DNA of 64,000 nucleotides from JAENVU01 sp038250905 (GTDB lineage Bacteria; Actinomycetota; Acidimicrobiia; IMCC26256; JAENVU01): assembly GCA_038250905.1 (NCBI GenBank), contig JBBSBV010000005.1, positions 1-64,000 on the forward strand, given 5' to 3'. Within the stretch, counting starts at the first letter, position 1; the number at the start of each line of letters is the position of its first letter. The translations under genes were made by a program, and so were the position numbers. The notes beneath the pieces were generated by a model. The model had not been told where the DNA came from. It was given only the letters and a program-made list of their open reading frames with translations, and searched no databases. Below are positions 42,339-51,032 of the stretch, piece after piece.

Positions 42339-44240
42339 TCACGGCGCGAGCGCCACACCGGCGATGATCCACGGGGTCGTGATCGGGCGGGCATTGGCCC
42401 ACGTCGAACGGCCCGGGGCCACGAACGGCGCGCCTCCGAATCGCGAGAGTGATCCGTCGTCGCGCACCGTGTACCCGCCACCCCCGGACCGCACGACGAA
42501 CCCGCGGGCGACGTCGCGTCCGAAGTAGGGGGTGGCGCCCAATCCGGGTGCACCACCGACCGGCCAGATACCGCCGAACCCGTCGAGGATGTAGCCACCG
42601 CGTCCGTCGGGGTTGCGATGTACGTCCCGCGCGATCGGATAGCCGGGCCAGTAGGGCGTGCTGATACTGGGAGCCTTGCCGACGGGATGGAGCGCACCGA
42701 AGGCGTCGAGCACGTACCAACCGCTCGAGAACAACACCAACTTGCGGGCGACATCGACTCCGAGCCAGTACGGCCCGGTCCCGATATGCGGGGCGCCGCC
42801 GAACGGATGGATGCCGCCGAAGCCGTCGAGGATCCAGCCGCCGCCTTTCGCCCGCAGGACGAGGTCGCGCGCGATGTCGAAGCCGGGCCAGTAGGGCCCG
42901 GGTGGCGGCGGTGCGGCGTACCCGACGGGATGCAGCCCGCCGAAGCCGTCGAGGGTGTACCCGCCGATCCCGCCCGGGAGGAGTTCGAGGTCCCGGGCGA
43001 TCGACCACCCGGGCCACACCGCGCTCGCACGGATCTCGGGCGCGCCCCCGGCCGGATACACCGTGCCCCACGCGCTCACGACTGCGACCTTCGGTTGCGA
43101 TCGGACCACGGGGTGCGCGCCGACCGAATCCGCGCCGCCGGTGAGGATCCGGCGCGCGACGTCGGCCCGGATGTTCGACAGCTGGGCGTAGAGGTAGTCG
43201 CCGGGGCAGTCGGTCTGACCCGGGTCCCGGTGGCCGACGATGTACGGGAGCGTGTGCGTGGAGCCGGCCGGCCACCGGTCGGTGCCACTGATCGTCGTGT
43301 AGTCGACCAGCCGGGTCGGATCGACACCGTGCCAGTTCAACTTCCACGCGAGGAGGCGCTCCAGCGCGTCGATCGCCGCCGGCGGTACCGCGGTGTTCTG
43401 GAAGTTCCCGATCAGCGCCACGCCGACCGATCCGGTGTTCATCCCGGTGGTGTGCGCGGCGCGCACCGGATCCCACACGCTGCCGAACCGACCCTCGAAG
43501 ATCTGGCCGTAGCGGTCGACGAAGAAGTTGTAGTGCGTGTCGCAGTAGTGCAGCGTCTGGGTCGCGTAGCCGTACAGCCCCCGCACGATCGCCGGCGTGT
43601 CGGCCGGGCCGTAATTGTTGTTGCCGCCGGTGTGGTGCACCACGGCGATGGTCACGTTGGTCGAAATGTCGGGCGGCTCCGGGCAGTTGTTCAGCCGCAG
43701 GCTCTCGTCGGCGTGCCATTCGACCCGGGAGACGATGCCCGGCATCGTCACGGCCGATGCCCCCGCGACGTTCGCGGCGGGCGTCTCGCGCGGGCTGCGG
43801 ACTTCCTGGACGACGACGTCGTGCACCGATCCGCGGGCGACCCGCACCCGGACGGCTTTCGCCCCGCCGACCCACACCGGCTCGGAGCTCGGTGCCGTGC
43901 GGGCCCGGGCCGCTTCCGGAGTTCCGGGATCGGGTCGGTGGTCGGCTTCGAACCCGACGGTGGAGACGGTGTGCCAGCGGCCCCCGGCCGCTCGGGTCTG
44001 CACGTCGAACCGGGCGGACGGGTCACCGCCCCACTGCAGGCCGACGAGATCCGCCGGCGCATTCACCGTCGACGTCCAGCCGGCACCGACGAGATGCGCG
44101 CCGCTGACCCTGGTCGCGTGCAACGACACTGCCGGCAGCGATGCGCCCGGGGCGGGACCCACCACCGGGACCACCACTGCTCCCAGCCCCACCATGCAGC
44201 CGAGCGCACTCGCGGCCGCAGCCGTGATGGCCCGCCTCAT
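42339..44240 (-). CDS. Secreted N-acetylmuramoyl-L-alanine amidase with C-terminal repeats
   Basis: A 633-residue exported protein. After a signal peptide (AAAASALGCMVGLGAVVVP) and a beta-rich domain comes an amidase_2/PGRP domain (about 185-355): VHHTGGNNNYG, HYCDTHYNFFVDRYGQIFEG and GHRDPGQTDCPGDYL give zinc ligands His, His and Cys. The rest (about 385-633) has five or six imperfect repeats of roughly 45 residues with WPGxxIARDL and GGYxLDGFGGxHPVGGAP cores, likely a propeller or wall-binding array. It would cut the stem peptide from peptidoglycan. Start ATG 44240; a GTG four codons up is possible. Confidence 0.88.
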   Translation of the reverse strand: MRRAITAAAASALGCMVGLGAVVVPVVGPAPGASLPAVSLHATRVSGAHLVGAGWTSTVNAPADLVGLQWGGDPSARFDVQTRAAGGRWHTVSTVGFEADHRPDPGTPEAARARTAPSSEPVWVGGAKAVRVRVARGSVHDVVVQEVRSPRETPAANVAGASAVTMPGIVSRVEWHADESLRLNNCPEPPDISTNVTIAVVHHTGGNNNYGPADTPAIVRGLYGYATQTLHYCDTHYNFFVDRYGQIFEGRFGSVWDPVRAAHTTGMNTGSVGVALIGNFQNTAVPPAAIDALERLLAWKLNWHGVDPTRLVDYTTISGTDRWPAGSTHTLPYIVGHRDPGQTDCPGDYLYAQLSNIRADVARRILTGGADSVGAHPVVRSQPKVAVVSAWGTVYPAGGAPEIRASAVWPGWSIARDLELLPGGIGGYTLDGFGGLHPVGYAAPPPPGPYWPGFDIARDLVLRAKGGGWILDGFGGIHPFGGAPHIGTGPYWLGVDVARKLVLFSSGWYVLDAFGALHPVGKAPSISTPYWPGYPIARDVHRNPDGRGGYILDGFGGIWPVGGAPGLGATPYFGRDVARGFVVRSGGGGYTVRDDGSLSRFGGAPFVAPGRSTWANARPITTPWIIAGVALAP

Positions 44241-44342
44241 ACCTGCCGCCACTTCGTCTTCATGCTGCTCGCTCCCGACGTCTGGCCGCCCACCCGTTCC
44301 CGTTCTGTATCGACCCACCCTGGTCCACGGTTGACCGACCGG

Positions 44343-44348
44343 TAGGAT
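44343..44348 (+). promoter_or_regulatory. -10 box of the first GT4 gene
   Basis: TAGGAT, seven bases before the ATC at 44356. The same spacing is seen at GTG/ATG starts of several other genes here, so transcription would begin on the ATC codon itself. The AGGA within it is also eight bases from ATC and could act as a ribosome-binding site if the transcript were longer. Confidence 0.45.
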
Positions 44349-44355
44349 CGGCACC

Positions 44356-45474
44356 ATCGACGCCCTTCGTATCGCGCTCGACGGCACTCCGCTCCTCGGC
44401 CACCGTACCGGCGTCGGCGAAGTCACGGCCGGAATCATGAGCGCACTCGCTTCTCGGTCCGACGTCTCGTTGTGCGCGTACGCGCTCACCTGGCGCGGTC
44501 GTCAGCACCTGGCCGACACGGTCCCGGCCGGCGTCGCCACCACCACGCGCCCGATCCCGGCCCGCGTCGTGCGCGAACTCTGGGACCGGGGCGCGAGCCG
44601 GCCGCGCGCCGAGGACTGGACCGGTCCCGTCGACGTGGTCCACGCCACCAATTACGTCGCGCCCCCTGCGAACGCACCGGTCGTCGTCACCGTGCACGAC
44701 GTCACGTTCCTCCGGTTCCCGGAGCTGTGCACTCCGGACACCCTGCGCTATCCGACCCTCCTGGCGCGCGCCATCGCGCGGGGCGCCACCATCCACACCC
44801 CGAGTGAGTTCGTGGCCTCGGAGGTTCGCGCCCATTTCGACGTCGCCGCGGAACGCGTGGTCGCGATCCACTCGGGCGTGCCCGACATCCAGGGCGGCGA
44901 CCCGGCCGCCGGGGCCCGGACCGCGGGCGGCGGGCGGTATGTCCTGGCGATCGGGACCGTCGAACCGCGCAAGAACCTCACGACGCTCGTGCGCGCGTTC
45001 GACCACGTGGCGCGCACCGACCCCGATCTCCGCCTCGTCCTGGCCGGCCCCGCCGGTTGGGACTCGGCACGCGTGCAGGCCGCCGTCGATGCCAGTGCGG
45101 CTCGGGACCGGATCGCGCAGTTGGGGTTCGTCGACGAGCGGGTACGGGCCGACCTCCTCGCGGGGGCGACCGTGTTCGCCTACCCGTCGATCTACGAGGG
45201 GTTCGGATTCCCGCCGTTGGAATCGATGCGGGCCGGTGTCCCCGTCGTAGCCGGCGATGCGGGCTCGCTCCCGGAGATCCTCGGCGACGCCGCCGTCCTC
45301 GTCGCCCCCGACGACATCGACGCGCTCGCGAATGCCATCGCCCACCTCGCGTCCCTGGCGCCCGACGATCCCGAGCGCGCCGCGATCGGTGCACGCGGCC
45401 GCGCCCGCGCCGCGCGGTACCAGTGGTCGACCACGGGCGACCGCCTGGTCGAGCTGTACCGGAGCCTCGGATGA
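44356..45474 (+). CDS. GT4 glycosyltransferase (first of three), apparent ATC start
   Basis: A 372-residue enzyme when read from ATC at 44356. The N-terminal strand LRIALDGTPLLGHRTGVGEV, essential to the GT4 fold, lies upstream of the first ATG (44437), and no ATG, GTG or TTG occurs in frame after the stop at 44332. The C-terminal donor site is typical: VLAIGTVEPRKNLTTLVRAF and FAYPSIYEGFGFPPLESM with the acidic E-x7-E pair. It transfers a sugar from a nucleotide donor to a growing glycan. ATGA overlap with the next gene. Confidence in function is high, in start moderate. Confidence 0.88.
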   Translation: MDALRIALDGTPLLGHRTGVGEVTAGIMSALASRSDVSLCAYALTWRGRQHLADTVPAGVATTTRPIPARVVRELWDRGASRPRAEDWTGPVDVVHATNYVAPPANAPVVVTVHDVTFLRFPELCTPDTLRYPTLLARAIARGATIHTPSEFVASEVRAHFDVAAERVVAIHSGVPDIQGGDPAAGARTAGGGRYVLAIGTVEPRKNLTTLVRAFDHVARTDPDLRLVLAGPAGWDSARVQAAVDASAARDRIAQLGFVDERVRADLLAGATVFAYPSIYEGFGFPPLESMRAGVPVVAGDAGSLPEILGDAAVLVAPDDIDALANAIAHLASLAPDDPERAAIGARGRARAARYQWSTTGDRLVELYRSLG

Positions 45475-46553
45475 AGGTCGGTCTGCACATCGGCCAACTC
45501 GTCCAACCGGTCCCGGGTGGCATCGGCCGCTACATCGTGCACGTCGCCCAGAATCTCCCGGCCGCCGACGTCGAGGTCCTCGGGTTCGCAGCGGGCACGC
45601 CGAGCGCTCGGGTGATCTCGCTCATCGGCGAGTGCGTCACCCTCGGATGGCCTCGCGGGCCGCTGCGCTACGAAATGTGGCACCGCCTGCGCCGACCCCG
45701 CATCGATCTCCCAGTCGACGTGATCCATGCGCCGAGCCTCGCGATCCCCCCCGCGGGTCGGTTGCCCCTCGTGGTGACCGTGCACGACATCGCCTTCCTC
45801 CGCGAACCGTCGGCCTTCACCCGGCGCGGCCTCGACTTCCATCGCCGCGGCCTCGACATCGCTCATCGCGAAGCCAGTGCCATCGTCACCGCGTCCCGAT
45901 TCGCGCGCGACGAACTCGTCAGCGTCGGCTTCGACCGCAGTCGTATCCACCTCGCGCCGCACGGAGTCACGGTGCGCATACCCGAAGCGGACGAGCAGAT
46001 CGACACCCGGGTCGCACGCGTCGGGGTCAGGAGTCCGTTCATCCTCGCGGTGGGCACGATCGAACCGCGGAAGGGGCTCGACACGCTGGCGCGTGCGTTC
46101 ACCCAGGCACGGAAGGAGATCCCGGACCTGACGCTCGCGATCGTCGGACCGGAGGGCTGGCTCGAGGTCGCCGGGCTCGACGCGCCGGGCATCCGCCGGC
46201 TCGGCACGGTGGACGAACACACCCTCGATGCGCTGTACCGCCGAGCCGTGCTGTGCGCGGTGCCGTCACGGTACGAGGGCTTCGGCCTCCCGGCTCTCGA
46301 AGCCATGGCCCGGGGCTGCCCGGTGATCGCCAGCAACGCCACGAGCCTGCCCGAGGTGGTCGGTGCGGCCGGAGTGCTGGTCCCGGTCGGTGCGGTCGAC
46401 GCCTGGGCCCAGGCCATCGTCGACCTCGCAACCGATGCGCCGCGCCGCGCCACGCTGGCCCGACTCGGCCAGGGCCGCGCCGCGGGGTTCACCTGGCGGG
46501 GATCGGCGCACGCCCACGCAGCCGCCTACGCGGCGGCCTGCGACCTGCACTGA
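45471..46553 (+). CDS. GT4 glycosyltransferase (second of three)
   Basis: A 360-residue enzyme. MKVGLHIGQLVQPVPGGIGR is the acceptor-side glycine loop, VIHAPSLAIPP and TVHDIAFL follow, and ILAVGTIEPRKGLDTLARAF with AVPSRYEGFGLPALEAMARG gives the donor site. It starts in an ATGA overlap with the first GT4 gene, so the two are made together. Likely substrate a nucleotide hexose; not defined by sequence. Confidence 0.9.
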   Translation: MKVGLHIGQLVQPVPGGIGRYIVHVAQNLPAADVEVLGFAAGTPSARVISLIGECVTLGWPRGPLRYEMWHRLRRPRIDLPVDVIHAPSLAIPPAGRLPLVVTVHDIAFLREPSAFTRRGLDFHRRGLDIAHREASAIVTASRFARDELVSVGFDRSRIHLAPHGVTVRIPEADEQIDTRVARVGVRSPFILAVGTIEPRKGLDTLARAFTQARKEIPDLTLAIVGPEGWLEVAGLDAPGIRRLGTVDEHTLDALYRRAVLCAVPSRYEGFGLPALEAMARGCPVIASNATSLPEVVGAAGVLVPVGAVDAWAQAIVDLATDAPRRATLARLGQGRAAGFTWRGSAHAHAAAYAAACDLH

Positions 46554-46578
46554 GCCGGTCGCCGTTTCACCCTCCCTC

Positions 46579-46584
46579 TATGCT
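46579..46584 (+). promoter_or_regulatory. -10 box of the third GT4 gene
   Basis: TATGCT six bases before GTG 46591 in the 37-bp gap after the second GT4 gene, suggesting an internal leaderless promoter. Confidence 0.4.
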
Positions 46585-46590
46585 CACCCC

Positions 46591-47709
46591 GTGCGGCTGC
46601 TGCTCGACGTTTCGGCCGTGCCCGCGCGTCCCGTCGGCGCCGGGGTCTACACGCTCGAGATCGCCCGCGCGCTGGCCCGGTACACCGACCTCGATCTCCA
46701 CCTCGTCACCCGACGCGACGACGCGGCGCGGTGGGCCGAGGTCGCCCCTGGGGCCACCGTCCACGCCGAGGTCCCGACCCCCCGCCCGGCCCGGCTCGTC
46801 TGGGAGCAGGTCCAGGCACCGAAGTTGGCCGCGCGGGTCGGTGCCGATCTCTGGCACGGACCGCACTACACCGCACCGTTGCGGCTCGCGATCCCGACCG
46901 TCGTCACCGTCCACGACCTCACGTTCTTCGAACATCCCGAGTGGCACGAGCGCACCAAGGTGGCGTTCTTCCGCCGGATGATCCGTGCGTCCACCGCGCG
47001 CGCGGCGGCAATCATCGCGGTCAGCGACCACACCGGGCGCCGGCTGCAGGCGGTGCTCGCGCCGCGCGCGCCCACCTTCGTCGCCGCCCACGGCGTCGAC
47101 CACACCCGTTTCACCCCCCTCGACGCCGACGATCTCGCGCGCTTGCATCACGCCGGGATCCGTCCGCCCTACCTCGCGTTCGCGGCCACCCTCGAGCCCC
47201 GCAAGGACGTTCCCACCCTCATCCGCGCCTTCGCTCGCATCGCGGAGGACTGTCCCGACCTGAAGCTCGTGATCGCCGGCCGCGACGGTTGGGGCGCGAC
47301 CGCGGTCAAGGACGCGGCCGCGGCGAGTGGCCACACCACATCGATCATGCGCGTCGGTTGGATGGAGGACGATCTCCTCCCCGCCTTCTACCGTCGGAGC
47401 GAGGCCGTGGCGTACCCCTCGCTCGAGGAAGGGTTCGGGCTCCCCGCACTCGAAGCGCTCGCGTGCGGCGCCGCGCTCGTCACCACCACCGGCTCTGCGA
47501 TGGAGGACGTGGTCGGCACCGCGGCGCGGCTCGTGCCGCCGCGTGACGAGACGGCCCTCGCGGCCGCGCTCCTCCGGGTGTGCACCGATGCCGAGGAGCA
47601 GCAGCGGCTCCGGGCGGCCGGGCCCGTTCGGGCGAGTGAGTTCACGTGGGAGGCCTCCGCCGAGCGCCATCTGGCCGCCTACGCTGCCGCCTTGGGGGAG
47701 AACCGATGA
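46591..47709 (+). CDS. GT4 glycosyltransferase (third of three)
   Basis: A 372-residue enzyme. RLLLDVSAVPARPVGAGVYT is the N-terminal glycine loop, DLWHGPHYTAPL and TVHDLTFFEHPEW are typical of mannosyl/fucosyltransferase-like GT4 proteins, and LAFAATLEPRKDVPTLIRAF plus AYPSLEEGFGLPALEALACG form the donor site. GTG start with its own -10 box. ATGA overlap with the epimerase gene links it to sugar-nucleotide supply. Confidence 0.9.
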   Translation: MRLLLDVSAVPARPVGAGVYTLEIARALARYTDLDLHLVTRRDDAARWAEVAPGATVHAEVPTPRPARLVWEQVQAPKLAARVGADLWHGPHYTAPLRLAIPTVVTVHDLTFFEHPEWHERTKVAFFRRMIRASTARAAAIIAVSDHTGRRLQAVLAPRAPTFVAAHGVDHTRFTPLDADDLARLHHAGIRPPYLAFAATLEPRKDVPTLIRAFARIAEDCPDLKLVIAGRDGWGATAVKDAAAASGHTTSIMRVGWMEDDLLPAFYRRSEAVAYPSLEEGFGLPALEALACGAALVTTTGSAMEDVVGTAARLVPPRDETALAAALLRVCTDAEEQQRLRAAGPVRASEFTWEASAERHLAAYAAALGENR

Positions 47710-48611
47710 GAGCAACTGTGACCGGGGCCGGCGGATTCGTCGGCCCCCACCTGGTGGCCCACCTGCGCGAGCGGGGTGACGACGTCACCGAGATGGACCT
47801 GTTGGGCCCGGTGGAACTCGACGTCACCGACGCGGACTCGGTGCTCACCCGATTCGCCGAGGCCAAGCCCGAGGTCGTGTACCACCTCGCCGCGCTGAGC
47901 CACGTGGGCCAGAGCTGGTCGAGTCCCGGCACGTCGTTCCGGGTCAACGCCGAGGGCACGCTCCATGCGTTGCACGCGTGTCGCGAGCTCGGCATCCCGC
48001 GCGTTGTTGTGATCCTCAGTTCGGAGGTCTACGGCAACGCCGCGCCGGAGGACATCCCGCTCCGGGAGACAGCACCGCTCCGGCCCGTGACACCGTACGG
48101 GGCCAGCAAGGTGGCGGCCGACTTCCTCGCGCTCCAGGCGTTCCTCGCCGACGGGTTGAACGTGGTCCGGGTCCGGCCTTTCGGCCACACCGGTCCGGGT
48201 CAGTCGGATCAGTTCGTGGTGCCCGCACTCGCGTCACGCATCGCACGGGCCGAGGCCGCCGGCGTCGAGGAGATTCCTGTCGGATCGCTCACCGCAGTGC
48301 GGGACCTCTCGGACGTGCGCGACGTGGTGCGCGCCTATCGGTTACTCGCCGGGCACGGTGAGGCCGGCGAGGTCTACAACGTCTGCTCCGGGCGAGGGGT
48401 GAGCATCCAGGAGATCGCCGACGCCCTCCTCGCCCACGCCACGCGGCCGATCCGGCTCGTCACCGACCCGGCGCTCGTGCGTCCGGTCGACGCACCACGG
48501 ATGATCGGCGACAACACGCGGCTCCGGGAGACGACGGGGTGGGCCCCCGACTACACCCTCGACCAGACCCTCGCCGACGTGTTGGCCGCCGCGCGCGCCG
48601 CGATCGCCTGA
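47706..48611 (+). CDS. NAD(P)-dependent sugar-nucleotide epimerase/dehydratase
   Basis: A 301-residue extended SDR, close in layout to GDP-mannose 4,6-dehydratase/RMD. TVTGAGGFVGPHLVAHL is the cofactor loop, ILSSEVYGNA the Ser region and TPYGASKVAADFLALQ the Tyr/Lys pair; FGHTGPGQSDQFVVPA is characteristic of the GMD/RMD group. It would supply a deoxy-hexose or related nucleotide sugar to the three GT4 enzymes. Starts within the ATGA of the last GT4 gene. Confidence 0.88.
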   Translation: MRATVTGAGGFVGPHLVAHLRERGDDVTEMDLLGPVELDVTDADSVLTRFAEAKPEVVYHLAALSHVGQSWSSPGTSFRVNAEGTLHALHACRELGIPRVVVILSSEVYGNAAPEDIPLRETAPLRPVTPYGASKVAADFLALQAFLADGLNVVRVRPFGHTGPGQSDQFVVPALASRIARAEAAGVEEIPVGSLTAVRDLSDVRDVVRAYRLLAGHGEAGEVYNVCSGRGVSIQEIADALLAHATRPIRLVTDPALVRPVDAPRMIGDNTRLRETTGWAPDYTLDQTLADVLAAARAAIA

Positions 48612-48615
48612 CCGT

Positions 48616-49386
48616 TCAGCTCCCCTGGCGGTCGAGCCACCCGAGGATCGACGCCACCGCGCGGGGATCGTGGCGGAGGCGCCGGCCCGCGTTCTCGACC
48701 AACCGCAGCTCCGCCGAGCCGTGCGCCTCGGCCAACAACTCCGCGTCCTCCACCGAGACGACGTCGTCGTCGGTGCCGTGCAGCAGGAGGAGCGGTCGGG
48801 GTGCGAAGGCACGCGCGCTGGCGACGGCATTCACGGCGGCGATCTCGCGCGACCACGCCGCGAGATCGCGCGGCGCGTCGTCCGAGTGGAACACCCCCAT
48901 GCGTCGGCAGTGGCGGACGAACCGGTTGGTGTCCCGCGACCAGTCGGCGAGGTTCGCCGGGGCGCCGAGCGCGGCGATCCCGCGCACCCGCTGGTCGTCG
49001 GCCCCGACGCCCAGCGCGAGCGCACCACCGACCCCGGAGCCGAGGATCCACGCGCTGGTGACCTCGGGAACGGCCAGCACCGTGTCGATCCCCAGCCGCA
49101 GGTCCTCGTCCCACGCCCCGATCGAGAAGTCGCCATCCGAGCCACCGGTGCCCCGGAAGTTGAAGGTCAGCACCCGCCACCCGACCTGGGCGGCCACGCG
49201 GTCGGCCAACTCGGGGAACGTGAGCCCCGATGCGACGGCGCCGCGCGGCGGGATCGGGAAGTCGTGGCAGAGGACCAGCGCGGGAGTCGACCCGCTCGTC
49301 GTCGGCCGGGCCCAGTACGCCGCGAGCGAGTCACCATTGGCGTGTGCGATGCGCTGGTCCAACGAGGCTCCTTGGTCGGTCCCCAT
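48616..49386 (-). CDS. Alpha/beta hydrolase
   Basis: A 256-residue serine-hydrolase fold protein. ALVLCHDFPIPPRG is the oxyanion strand, LTFNFRGTGGSDGDFS the GxGxS-like loop of the CocE/dienelactone group, AWILGSGVGGALALGVG the nucleophile-elbow position, and LLLLHGTDDDVVSVEDAELL the Asp strand. At the elbow the sequence reads GSGVGG, with Gly where the catalytic Ser is expected, so it may be inactive or use another residue. It diverges from the DUF1802 gene with only 13 bp between start codons. Confidence 0.75.
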   Translation of the reverse strand: MGTDQGASLDQRIAHANGDSLAAYWARPTTSGSTPALVLCHDFPIPPRGAVASGLTFPELADRVAAQVGWRVLTFNFRGTGGSDGDFSIGAWDEDLRLGIDTVLAVPEVTSAWILGSGVGGALALGVGADDQRVRGIAALGAPANLADWSRDTNRFVRHCRRMGVFHSDDAPRDLAAWSREIAAVNAVASARAFAPRPLLLLHGTDDDVVSVEDAELLAEAHGSAELRLVENAGRRLRHDPRAVASILGWLDRQGS

Positions 49387-49392
49387 TATCCT
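49387..49392 (+). promoter_or_regulatory. -10 box of the DUF1802 gene
   Basis: TATCCT seven bases before GTG 49400. It touches the start codon of the divergent hydrolase gene, so the -35 region must lie inside the coding sequence of that gene. Confidence 0.45.
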
Positions 49393-49399
49393 GGCCCGA

Positions 49400-50005
49400 G
49401 TGACGACAGCGGGACCTCGGGTCAGTGCATTCAAGGAATGGGCGGTCGTCGTGCAGGCCCTGCTCGCCGGCGAGCAGATCCTCGACGTCCGCAAGGGCGG
49501 GCTCCACGAAACCGGGCGTCACTTCAGCGTCCACACCACTCGCGTCTGGCTGTACCCGACCGTCGAGCACCAGGACGCGACCCTCCTCAAGGCCGCGTAC
49601 TCACGATGGGTGGAGTCGACCGAGGCCGCAGCTCCACCAGATCGGGCGATCCGCGTCGAGGGCTGGGCCGACATCGTGGGCGTCGCCACCATCACCACCC
49701 CGGAGTTGCTCGACGCGCTCGACGGCAAGGTCGTGTGGTCCCGCGCCTACGTGGAGACCCGGTACCGCTGGAAGTCGCGCGATCCACTGCACCTGCTCGC
49801 ACTGCGCGTCCACCGCCTCGACGAGCCGATCACCGTGCCCTTCCGCGAGGAGTACGGCGGGTGCACCAGCTGGGTGGACCTCGACGGCCTCCCGGACCCC
49901 GAGATCGTCGCCGCCACGCCGGCCCTGTCCGACACCGCGTTCGCGGCCCGGCTCAAGGGCTGCGTCGACGCATTCGGCGAGTTCGCACCGCCCCGTACCG
50001 ACTAG
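49400..50005 (+). CDS. DUF1802 family protein
   Basis: A 201-residue protein. The family signature is at the N-terminus: AFKEWAVVVQALLAGEQILD, LRKGG-type RKGGLHETGRHFSVH, and WLYPTVEHQ. VVWSRAYVETRYRWKSRDPL is the second conserved block. The biochemical role of this family is not known to me. GTG start with a leaderless promoter; its stop overlaps the stop of the convergent glycosyltransferase gene by three bases. Confidence 0.82.
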   Translation: MTTAGPRVSAFKEWAVVVQALLAGEQILDVRKGGLHETGRHFSVHTTRVWLYPTVEHQDATLLKAAYSRWVESTEAAAPPDRAIRVEGWADIVGVATITTPELLDALDGKVVWSRAYVETRYRWKSRDPLHLLALRVHRLDEPITVPFREEYGGCTSWVDLDGLPDPEIVAATPALSDTAFAARLKGCVDAFGEFAPPRTD

Positions 50006-50652
50006 TCGAGGGTCGCCGCGACTGCGCGCGCGGTCGCCAGGTCCCGAGTCAGTGCCTCGAGGCGGTGCTCCTGCGAACGCCCGGGATAGTGGTTGATCCG
50101 CGGGCGCGGCGCGGGGTCGACCGCGATGCTGTTCCACTCGTTGGCGAGGAAGCGCGTCCGACCCACCATCCGTGGCCGGGACACCGGCTCGACCCTCGGC
50201 TCCACGCTGAATCCGAGCTCGCGGATGACCGCGGCGTTCTCCCACCAGTCGTGATCGAGGTACTCGGTGCGTTCCCAGACCCGTTCGAGGAACCGCCGGA
50301 CCGGACGGGCGCTCCGGAGCAACCACACCCCGGTGTTCGGCACCCGCATGCCGTCGTACTCGTGCGCGACCAGTCCCATGAGATCACGGCGACCGAGCGC
50401 GTCGGCGATGTCGACGGTCGGGTCCACGATCGCGGCGTCGGCGTCGATCCAGAGCACGAGGTCGTAGCGCCCCAGCAACTCGCGGAGGAGGACGACCTTG
50501 CTCCAGGCCGGCGCGCGATCGGGGGTGAGGGGTTCCCGGCGCAGGTCGAGGTCGTAGCCGTGGCGGTCGGCGAAGATCGAGAACGTCTCCCCCGAGAGGT
50601 CGAGCAACTCCCGATGGGCGCCCGCGCCGAGCGAGCAGAGCACTTTGCGCAA
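50002..50652 (-). CDS. Small glycosyltransferase, GT34/GMA12-like
   Basis: A 216-residue protein. AWSKVVLLRELLGRYDLVLW leads to the DxD motif in WIDADAAIVDP, then VPNTGVWLLRSARPVRRFLE and WENAAVIREL, the order seen in galactosyltransferase-like GT34 proteins. FLANEWNSI and RINHYPG complete the fold. The start is TTG 50652 (four bases after the upstream stop) or GTG 50643. No signal peptide or membrane helix is seen. Confidence 0.75.
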   Translation of the reverse strand: MRKVLCSLGAGAHRELLDLSGETFSIFADRHGYDLDLRREPLTPDRAPAWSKVVLLRELLGRYDLVLWIDADAAIVDPTVDIADALGRRDLMGLVAHEYDGMRVPNTGVWLLRSARPVRRFLERVWERTEYLDHDWWENAAVIRELGFSVEPRVEPVSRPRMVGRTRFLANEWNSIAVDPAPRPRINHYPGRSQEHRLEALTRDLATARAVAATLD

Positions 50653-50656
50653 CGCG

Positions 50657-50845
50657 TCAGGCCGGTCGGTACCCGCGGTTACGGGCCTCGGCCGGGGTGT
50701 CGGGCGCGAAGCAGATGAACTGCTCCGATGCCATCAACTCGTCAATGGCATCGGCGTCGAGATCGGGCGCGTCGAGGTCGTGGTAACGCTGGCTCCGCTT
50801 GTCGCCGAGGTAGCGGAACTCCTCGAACTTCGTGGGTCGACTCAT
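50657..50845 (-). CDS. Unknown 62-aa protein
   Basis: A small acidic protein beginning MSRPTKFEEFRYLGDKRSQR and containing LDADAIDELMASEQFICFAP. No known family was recognised. The ATG is seven bases after a TATCCT box (50853-50858, minus strand), so the message is probably leaderless. The frame is open for another 75 codons upstream, but that part crosses a perfect hairpin and is not believed. Four bases separate it from the GT34-like gene. Confidence 0.65.
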   Translation of the reverse strand: MSRPTKFEEFRYLGDKRSQRYHDLDAPDLDADAIDELMASEQFICFAPDTPAEARNRGYRPA

Positions 50846-50852
50846 GCCCGGG

Positions 50853-50858
50853 AGGATA
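50853..50858 (-). promoter_or_regulatory. -10 box of the 62-aa gene
   Basis: TATCCT on the minus strand, seven bases before ATG 50845. It lies immediately downstream of the strong hairpin at 50896-50931, which insulates it from upstream transcription. Confidence 0.45.
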
Positions 50859-50895
50859 CGGGATGCGCGGTGACGGGACGGGACGATCCCGGACG

Positions 50896-50931
50896 CGACC
50901 GAGGGAGGGCCGGGTGGCCCTCCCTCGGTCG
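50896..50931 (-). terminator. Perfect 16-bp hairpin (U-less terminator)
   Basis: CGACCGAGGGAGGGCC and GGCCCTCCCTCGGTCG are perfectly complementary around a four-base loop. It is the strongest hairpin I found in the window. On the minus strand it ends whatever is transcribed from 51172 or from the 51033-51086 region. No T run follows, as is usual in high-GC actinobacteria. Confidence 0.75.
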
Positions 50932-51032
50932 TGATCAGTGATCGCGCTCGGAGTTGCTCGGGGGGGACCAGCTCCCGATCCGGAAGACGCGACGGTGCAA
51001 CGGAGAGATTCCGCCGAGTCCGAAGTGGACGG

